Positions 57,612-64,000 of a stretch of DNA of 64,000 nt are shown in pieces (position 1 is the first letter of the stretch; each line of letters starts with the position of its first letter). Origin of the DNA: Apostichopus japonicus (taxonomy: Eukaryota; Echinodermata; Holothuroidea; Aspidochirotida; Stichopodidae). The stretch is from positions 952,001 through 1,016,000 of the forward strand of contig NC_092582.1 in assembly GCF_037975245.1 (NCBI RefSeq). The letters are read 5' to 3'. Position numbers and translations under genes: made by a program. Below the pieces are notes generated by a model that did no database searches, was not told the DNA's origin, and was given only the letters and a program-made list of their open reading frames with translations.

Positions 57612-57791
57612 GTTTGCAAGTAAAATCAGGGAGGGTCCAGTTTCCTCGGTGGCAGTTAAGTACAGGACGAATTCCTCCAACACGATAGTAACCTGGATCA
57701 CAACTGTACGAAACTAAATCATTCCCTTCATAGAACTCACGATTGTCGCTTGGTCGAGCATTTGAATCTTCTGGTGGTGGCCCACATCGAT
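57612..57791 (-). CDS. CCP/sushi module exon
   Basis: A 180-base phase 1-1 exon with acceptor TTTTTTGTTAG and donor GTAAGCCA. It reads RCGPPPEDS, VSYSCDPGYYRVGG, VLNCHRGNWTLPDFTCKR. All four cysteines and the tryptophan are present. Confidence 0.9.
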
Positions 57792-58110
57792 CTAACAAAA
57801 AATAGTATTTGGAACGTTTATACAGCGTTTAACTATGTGTAGATTCACAATCATTTGATTAACCATTGGATTCAAGGCAAAGTTTGCGCACTTCTTATAG
57901 ATGTTCTTTTATCCCAACTACCCACAAACCTCCGCATAAATTTGGGGACTACTAAATACTATAATCTCATGTTTGAAACCTATAGCCGGTCTTGGCTAGG
58001 GTGGACTGCGAAGGTTGGAGTAACAGCCAACATTTAGACATATTCTTCATATTGTCTTAGGTGAAAATTATTATGCAAGACCGTTCTAGAAAGACAACAT
58101 GATGACTAAC

Positions 58111-58308
58111 CTTTTGGTAGGCACAATGTAGGTGACCCACTCCAGTCACCGTTGCCCAGGCATGTTCGCACCTCATCACCTCTAACCCGTTCGTAGTTTC
58201 TCCTGCACCAGTAGGTTGCGATGCTTCGAAAATTCCTCGACTCTGGTAATATCGTCAACGTAAAGTTACGGCCTAGTATCGGCAATGCAGGACAATAATT
58301 CTCCCTGT
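58111..58308 (-). CDS. CCP/sushi module exon
   Basis: A 198-base phase 1-1 exon with acceptor AAATATTTGCAG and donor GTTAGTCA. It reads ENYCPALPILGRNFT, ATYWCRRNYERVRG, VRTCLGNGDWSGSPTLCLPK. It is the first CCP after the WAP-like module in transcript order. No long open frame marks it. Confidence 0.83.
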
Positions 58309-59661
58309 CTGCAAATATTTGGAGAGAAATGTGGATTACATTGCACCCTGATTATAACTTACAAACTAACACCAGATATTTCGTAGTTTACTGTTTTAGC
58401 GAATTAAAAGTGTTGAGTGTGAAAAGTAGCACACTTTAAACATTCAATTTAATATTAAAGTTATATACGTGCGTAGAGAAAAAAATAACATTAGATAATG
58501 TTTGATGTCATGTTGTTTTTCATATTTCGATGAACTGCCGGCGTTTTTCATGGATGAAATTATTAATGACTGAAACTGACATTAATATTTGTTGACGCTA
58601 ACGGAAACGGCGTTAGAATGGTAACCGTTTGAAAGCATTTTGAATAAACGATTCTCATTATAAGAGCTAGCTCACGCATATATGTGAGTTATAGTGCTGT
58701 TGTAATGAATGTGCAAAACTAACAAGTGACTGTGTCACCGGTGTAACATATACATACTCTCCAGGTTTTAGTTTTAGATTTCAAATTTGAGTTAAATTTC
58801 GAATTGGAAGCCACCCGTCGTGATGATGTAATCCATAAGCCATTGGGGGATTCCCCAACATTCGTTGTCATAAAAATAACTGCCTGATGGCCTTGTATTG
58901 TATTTTGTATAGTTGGTGAAACCTTCTTATTTTTCATGGTTCGTCAGATAAGCAGCTTAAATGAAGTTCCATTTCTCGAGAATGAACAGTTTCATGTATT
59001 TCCTTTTTCGAAACGCACAGAATAACTCAAAATGTTCACATAATCATGTGTTTCAGTATCTAATTCAATGACTATCTTTCGCTCTAGATGCAACACTGTA
59101 TCCCGTGTTAGAAAACAAAACTGATTGCCTAGTGCACATCTGTATGAGAAACTCAGGTGTTGAAGTATTTGATCGACGGCTAGGCCTACGTACAATCTCA
59201 TAAAATTACATGCCACAAAGTAACAATGTCGGAATCATGTACACGATGTATTCCAATTTAATGATCCTATTGATTGTAAACAGCCACTCCTAATACAGTA
59301 CAATCAATCTAAGTTAAAGGGTACTGGTGTAACCTCCAAAATATTTAAATAGAAGCTATTCAAATCATGATCCTTCATGTTCACACTTCAACAAACACGT
59401 TTGTGTGCACCGCTTAACAAATATATCTCCACTACTTTATTTTGTGTACTTATGAAAATTCGTGTGCATTTCCAAAGAATAATTTTGGAAAAGACACTTG
59501 TGATATACTTTTAACATTGCTAGAAGGTGGAACCAATACCGAATAACCTCCACGACGTACTGCATACTATCCATACCTTTACGTTATCTATTTGTTAGTA
59601 CGTCTAGCATTGTTCAAAACTTTTCTCAATTGATTCAACAATCATCCACGTCGCAACATAC
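58309..59661. other. Intron, nothing recognised
   Basis: AT-rich intron between the WAP-like exon and the first CCP exon. The open frames here show no family resemblance. Confidence 0.45.
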
Positions 59662-59802
59662 CAGTCGGAATGCATGTAAGTCCGCAGGCACCGTCACATA
59701 CGCATGGTCGATTACGGAGGCAATCATTGTGTCTTGTACAGGTTTTCATACAGCCTCTATTTTGTCTTGCAATCTCTTCCTTGTTACGTAAACACGCTTC
59801 AT
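59662..59802 (-). CDS. Cysteine-rich WAP-like module exon
   Basis: A 141-base phase 1-1 exon of 47 residues with acceptor TTCTTGCCTTCCAG and donor GTATGTTG. It reads DEACLRNKEEIARQNRG then CMKTCTRHNDCLRNRPCVCD and GACGLTCIPTG, eight to nine cysteines. The spacing CxxxCxxxxxCxxxxxCxCxxxCGxxC resembles the WAP four-disulfide core, but with CxC where WAP has CC. WAP domains are often protease inhibitors; no inhibitor function can be claimed. It is the most upstream exon of the series found here, and no signal peptide exon was seen before it. Confidence 0.72.
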
Positions 59803-59809
59803 CTGGAAG

Positions 59810-60754
59810 GCAAGAAACATAGCTTGATTCATTTGATATTTATATCTAACTGACTTATAGTCTCACATTAGTAGGTATTATAAAGAAATAAATGCATGTT
59901 ACTTAAGAAATTTAAAAAAAAAAAGTGATGTGTTCGCAGTCATAGATTGTATGTTATTATTTTATTGTATCAAACCATACTCATACAGTGTTAGGTCCCT
60001 ATCCGTAAGTTCATTGCTTTGAGCAACTGCCTACGTGATGTTTTCCTTTCAAATCATTAGACTTCCGGATCTATACTGAAGTTAATACCTAATGTCAGTG
60101 AATCCAGGGAAGCTGAAGTGTCTGATAGGATCACGTAGACATGTCGGCGCCAAGAACGCCATTATACTCGTCTCATTCTCATTAACCAATCATACCGACT
60201 CCCATTCAATATTAATGAATATGCAGTTATATAATATCATTCATCATAAACTTTCAAGAAGAAAATTTTTTGCGCTGTTCAATTTAGCTTATTGACAGAT
60301 AATAGTGCTTGAATAGCGCTTGTGTCACATAAAGTTGTTGCCCACCAGTTGTGTGTTCATTTCTCACTATTATCATTCCAACACGATATCGTCATGATTC
60401 ACAATAGCTAGAATCTCATGAACTTGTGTTTTTAACATAAGTAACTAATTTATATATGTTAGGCTAAGGAATGTCAACTAGCAAAGGTCAAGGTTGTATT
60501 CATACTCTGATGACAATAAGCAAGTGGCTTCTTCCCTAACATTACAAATCCAGATGCAATTGTTGCAAGAAACTCAGGAGGCACGTATACTTTATAGAAT
60601 AGAGATCTTTAAACTAATTCTAACCTTCCATGTTTTCATTGTTTCTTTTTTTTTTGGTTCATTTGTTCATTTTTTGTTTTCATTTCCCATCCCCACCCAC
60701 CCTCTACCTCACACTTTTGTTTCATCGTTAATTGGTAAACTGGTAATGCCATTA
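59810..60754. other. No recognised feature
   Basis: AT-rich sequence upstream of the first module exon. A signal-peptide exon was looked for and not found. The small plus-strand open frames show no family resemblance. Confidence 0.4.
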
Positions 60755-61055
60755 CTATGATGTACTAATATATGATATATGATGTACTAGTGTATGATAT
60801 ATTATGCACTAAAGTATGAATTATGATGTACTAATGATACCGCAAGTACCATGATGTACTAATGTTTGATTAATAATGTACCAATGAAACATACAGTACA
60901 ATGATGTGCCAATGTATGATGTATGATGTACTAACGCTACCGCCACTACTATGATGTACTAATGATACCGCCAGAACTATTAGGTACTAATGTATGATTT
61001 ACTAATGATACCGCCAGAACTATGATGTACTAATGTATGATGTATGATATACTAA
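60755..61055. repeat. Irregular ATGATGTACTAATG minisatellite
   Basis: Variable units built from ATGATGTACTAATG, GTATGATGTATG and ATACCGCCA alternate over about 300 bases, ending next to the RTE-type LINE. Confidence 0.85.
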
Positions 61056-61177
61056 TATCAGGTCAGGTCATTTTCTACTACCTGCTACTGGTATCCTGTA
61101 AGCCAGTACTGCCTGTTTCAGGGTCGGGCCGTCGGTGACTAAACCGGCAACCCCACTAGTCATCTCCATCTAGACTA

Positions 61178-61747
61178 GTGAGAAGGGTGGTTGGACACCC
61201 TGATAGAACTAAAAACAAGATCTGTCTTAAGGGCGCTGGCTCAGTTAAGAGCCAGCAGCGGCCATCCAGCAACCCTTATCTCTTCAAACCCGTCTTGGGC
61301 CAGCGTGGAAGAGTAGGCCCACAAACCAGCATGAATAAGCCTTCATTACCACGGCCCCCAGTCCCCAGCAGCTCTGCATCCTTGGACCAAGGTGGCGGTT
61401 CAGTCAGGAAAGGAGCAGGGGGTGCGAAGAATCTCTGGGTAAGGACAGGCCACCAATGGAACCTGAACGTAGGAACTTACAATGTCAGAACGCTACTGGG
61501 TGAAGATAGACTGATAGAGTTGGAACAAGAGCTAGAAGAGGTGAAGTGGGATGTCATTGGACTCAGTGAAGTTCGGAGAAGAGGAGAACAACTTGAACAG
61601 CTAAAAAGTGGCCACCATCTATTACATATAGGGAAGAAGGATAAAAGTGAGTCAGGAGTAGGATTTCTAGTTCATAAAAGTCTGACAGGAAATGTAACGG
61701 AATTCAAAGAGTCAATGAACGACTGGCACAGCTCACTATCAAGATAA
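61178..61747 (+). CDS. RTE endonuclease N-terminal part
   Basis: After a Pro/Ser-rich leader come NLNVGTYNVRTLLGEDR, WDVIGLSEVRRRGEQ (catalytic Glu) and SGVGFLVHKSL. The frame is lost near 61730; the similarity continues (KIIQVYAPTSSYDDDEVE) in the next frame. Confidence 0.88.
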   Translation: MRRVVGHPDRTKNKICLKGAGSVKSQQRPSSNPYLFKPVLGQRGRVGPQTSMNKPSLPRPPVPSSSASLDQGGGSVRKGAGGAKNLWVRTGHQWNLNVGTYNVRTLLGEDRLIELEQELEEVKWDVIGLSEVRRRGEQLEQLKSGHHLLHIGKKDKSESGVGFLVHKSLTGNVTEFKESMNDWHSSLSR

Positions 61748-61875
61748 ATAAAAGATACAGTCTCAAAATCATTCAAGTATATGCACCCACTAGCAGTTAT
61801 GATGATGATGAGGTAGAGAAACTCTATGAGGAAATCAATGAACTGCTTCAAAACAACAAGACACACTTTACTATA

Positions 61876-62865
61876 ATGATGGGAGATCTAAATGCAAAGG
61901 TCGGAAAGAAGGAAGATGGTGAAGAATCAGTGATTGGAAATTTTGGACATGGGCAGCGCAATGACAGGGGAGACAGACTAGTCGAATTTGCCATCAGCAG
62001 CAAGTTAAAAATCCTGATTACATTTTTCAAGAAGAAAGCAAACAGGAAGTGGACTTGGATAAGTCCAGACAGAGCGACAAAGAATGAAATTGATTTTATC
62101 CTTTCATCAGATCTAAACATTGTCAAGGACGTAAATGTTCTCAACAAAGTCAACATAGGCAGCGACCACAGAATGGTAATGGGGAAGTTTCAAATCAACA
62201 CTAAGTTAGAGAGACAGAAGCTACTTAGACCAAAGTATAGCAACATTAACCTACACAAACTCACAGAAAGAAACCATGAATTCCAACTGGAACTAGCAAA
62301 CAAGTTTGGTAAACTTAACGACGAGTGGAGAGAGCAAGATCTAGACACATGGAACCAAGAGACAATAGACATCATTCAAGAAACTGCACTCAATGTAGCA
62401 GGCAGGAAACCCAAAGACAGAGTTAGCAAACTATCAGTCAGCACAAGGAAACTGATTGGAAAACGTAGACAGATGAAGATGGACAGTCAAGGTACTGACA
62501 ACATAGAGTACAGGGAAACCTGCAAAACTATCAAGAAGAAGATACGTGAGGATGTCAGAAACTACAACACCAAAATGATACATGACACAATAGAAAAAAA
62601 CAGGAGTATTAAGAAAACCAACAAGAAGCTTGGCCAGGGAACAAAGAAAATCAATAAACTTCTGGACTCAAATGGGCAGGAAATAACAGACCAGGATGAT
62701 ATTCTGCGGAGAATAGAGAAATTTTATGAAGAACTATACCAAAGCAATCAGCAAACCGGAGACATAGATGATTCTCAGGAGAAAGTACCTAAAGTTGAAT
62801 GCTGGGAAGTAGAATATGCTTTAAGCCAAATGAAACGGGGCAAGGCCCTGGACAGGACAACATAA
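61876..62865 (+). CDS. RTE endonuclease C-terminus and RT fingers region
   Basis: MMGDLNAKVGKKEDGE (GDLN), FFKKKANRKWTWISPD, NEIDFIL and IGSDHRMVMG complete the endonuclease. A long basic helical region follows, then EKFYEELYQS. Frame change near 62850 within a G-rich stretch before the RT domain. Confidence 0.9.
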   Translation: MMGDLNAKVGKKEDGEESVIGNFGHGQRNDRGDRLVEFAISSKLKILITFFKKKANRKWTWISPDRATKNEIDFILSSDLNIVKDVNVLNKVNIGSDHRMVMGKFQINTKLERQKLLRPKYSNINLHKLTERNHEFQLELANKFGKLNDEWREQDLDTWNQETIDIIQETALNVAGRKPKDRVSKLSVSTRKLIGKRRQMKMDSQGTDNIEYRETCKTIKKKIREDVRNYNTKMIHDTIEKNRSIKKTNKKLGQGTKKINKLLDSNGQEITDQDDILRRIEKFYEELYQSNQQTGDIDDSQEKVPKVECWEVEYALSQMKRGKALDRTT

Positions 62866-63889
62866 TGATGGACACACTAAAAGAAACAGGGGATGCAGTT
62901 AATAAGGAACTGGCAAAGCTCTTCACAGCTTGTCTTCACCAAGGGAAGGTGCCTCAAAAGTGGAAAGATGCCAACATGATAATATTGCACAAAAAAGGAG
63001 ACAAAAGGGACTTGAAGAACTACCGGCCCATTAGCCTTCTTTCCAATATATACAAGCTTTTTACAAAGATTCTGACAAACAGACTGGAAAGACTTCTAGA
63101 CGACAACCAACCAAGGTCCCAGGCGGGATTCAGAAGAAATTTCTCAACAATAGATCACATTCACACCCTCAACCAACTGAAGGAAAAATGTCAAGAGTTC
63201 GAGTATGTGTCACTTTCGTGGACTATGAGAAAGCTTTCGATTCCGTTGAAACCTGGGCAGTGCTCGAGGCACTGAAAGAGCAAGACATCAACCCTAACTA
63301 CATCAAAGTAATCAAAGACATCTATACTGGCAGCACAACTACTGTTAAGTTACATAAAGAAAGCAACAAAATACCAATAAGGAAAGGAGTGAGGCAGGGA
63401 GATACCATATCTCCAAAGCTCTTTACAGCATGCTTAGAACACATCTTCAAAGACATCAATTGGGAAGATAAAGGTATCAATGTGAATGGGGAGAAGCTCA
63501 ACCACCTCCGTTTTGCTGATGATATAGTCATAATAGCTAACAACTTCAACGAAATGGAGAGCATGCTACAGGACTTGGATATAGCAAGCAGGAAAAGAGG
63601 ACTGAAAATGAATATGAAGAAGACCAAAGTAATGGCAGACCAATCAGTTAAACACAAACCAATCATCATTAATGGAACAGAATTGGAACATGTATCTGAA
63701 TACATTTACCTGGGACAAAGGTTCACTCTCACCGAAAGGAATCAAGATAATGAAATAAGGAGGAAGATCAAAGCAGGGTGGCAAGCATTTGGCAGATACA
63801 GCCACATCATGAAGGGCAATCTACCGTTATGCTTAAAAAGGAAAGTGTATGACCAATGCATCCTCCCATCAATGACATATGGACACTAA
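62799..63889 (+). CDS. RTE reverse transcriptase, two frames
   Basis: The first frame (to about 63200) has WKDANMIILHKKGDKRDLKN, YRPISLLSNIYKLFTKIL and QAGFRRNFSTIDHI. The second (63188-63889) has VTFVDYEKAFDSVET with the catalytic Asp, GVRQGDTISPKLFTACLEHI, LRFADDIVIIA with the FADD box, and YIYLGQRFT. Catalytic residues are intact. A stop after SMTYGH is followed by out-of-frame similarity to the window end. Confidence 0.9.
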
Positions 63890-64000
63890 CAATTAAAATG
63901 GAAAGAAAGTTAGCAGCCGCACAACATAACATGTAGAGGAGTATGCTTAACATAACATACAAAGATCACAAAACCAATAAGTGGATAAGGGAACAGACAA

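Larger units (their letters stand above)
61060..64000 (+). mobile_element. RTE-type LINE, runs off the window
   Basis: Plus-strand endonuclease and RT fragments in changing frames start shortly after a minisatellite and continue to the last base of the window. The motif set is that of the RTE/BovB-like group. At least three frame changes mark it as a decayed or error-containing copy. Confidence 0.88.

Overview
The window is AT-rich, intron-rich animal DNA loaded with retrotransposons. Nothing in it looks bacterial: coding segments are short exons of about 60-300 bases with AG acceptors, GT donors and kilobase introns. The gene content (complement-control-protein modules mixed with Ig, fucolectin-type and WAP-like modules) and the repeats (a Gmr1-like Ty3/gypsy element, Penelope-like elements, L2/CR1 and RTE LINEs, a DIRS remnant) fit an invertebrate deuterostome, most likely an echinoderm-like marine animal. 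The species assignment is inference.

The backbone is one long minus-strand exon series running from 59.8 kb down to 3.5 kb. I read the splice sites by eye. In transcript order it contains: a cysteine-rich WAP-like module (59.66-59.80 kb); CCP/sushi modules at 58.1, 57.6, 50.4 (half), 49.5, 47.0, 45.8, 45.0, 44.4, 43.6, 42.9 (frameshifted), 38.5 (frameshifted), 37.2, 36.5, 35.7, 35.5 (degenerate), 34.9, 23.3, 22.1, 20.4 (in-frame stop) and 18.5 kb; a fucolectin (F5/8C-like) domain split over exons at 18.1 and 15.7 kb; an Ig domain at 12.0 kb; a CCP at 4.0 kb; and a second Ig domain at 3.5 kb. Nearly all intact module exons begin and end in phase 1, the classic exon-shuffling arrangement. Neither the signal-peptide exon nor the C-terminal exon (membrane anchor or stop) was found, so the gene may extend past both ends of the window or be more than one gene. 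The product would be a secreted or cell-surface recognition protein of the complement-regulator/lectin type.

The middle of the series (44.6-35.4 kb) looks like four duplications of a two-exon CCP unit, type A then type B. The second unit has been split by two retroelement insertions and carries a one-base indel in each exon; the fourth has a ruined B exon.

Mobile DNA fills the introns. There is a 7.3-kb Ty3/gypsy element (24.27-31.56 kb, minus, GTAC target duplication) whose integrase precedes reverse transcriptase. There are two Penelope-like elements (31.98-33.25 kb minus, 39.4-41.96 kb plus) plus a palindromic pair of Penelope termini at 50.8-51.1 kb. LINE material lies at 33.4-34.4, 42.2-42.7, 53.3-57.06 and 61.06-64.0 kb (the last runs off the window). 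Two solo-LTR candidates lie at 16.65-17.87 and 19.62-20.33 kb, a DIRS remnant at 5.6-6.2 kb, and a 371-bp tandem repeat carrying a tRNA-like sequence at 51.1-52.05 kb. Many minisatellites and microsatellites are present, including about 93 perfect ATT units. Several element ORFs and two host exons are broken by single-base indels, mostly in homopolymers, so sequencing or assembly error must be excluded before calling them pseudogenes.
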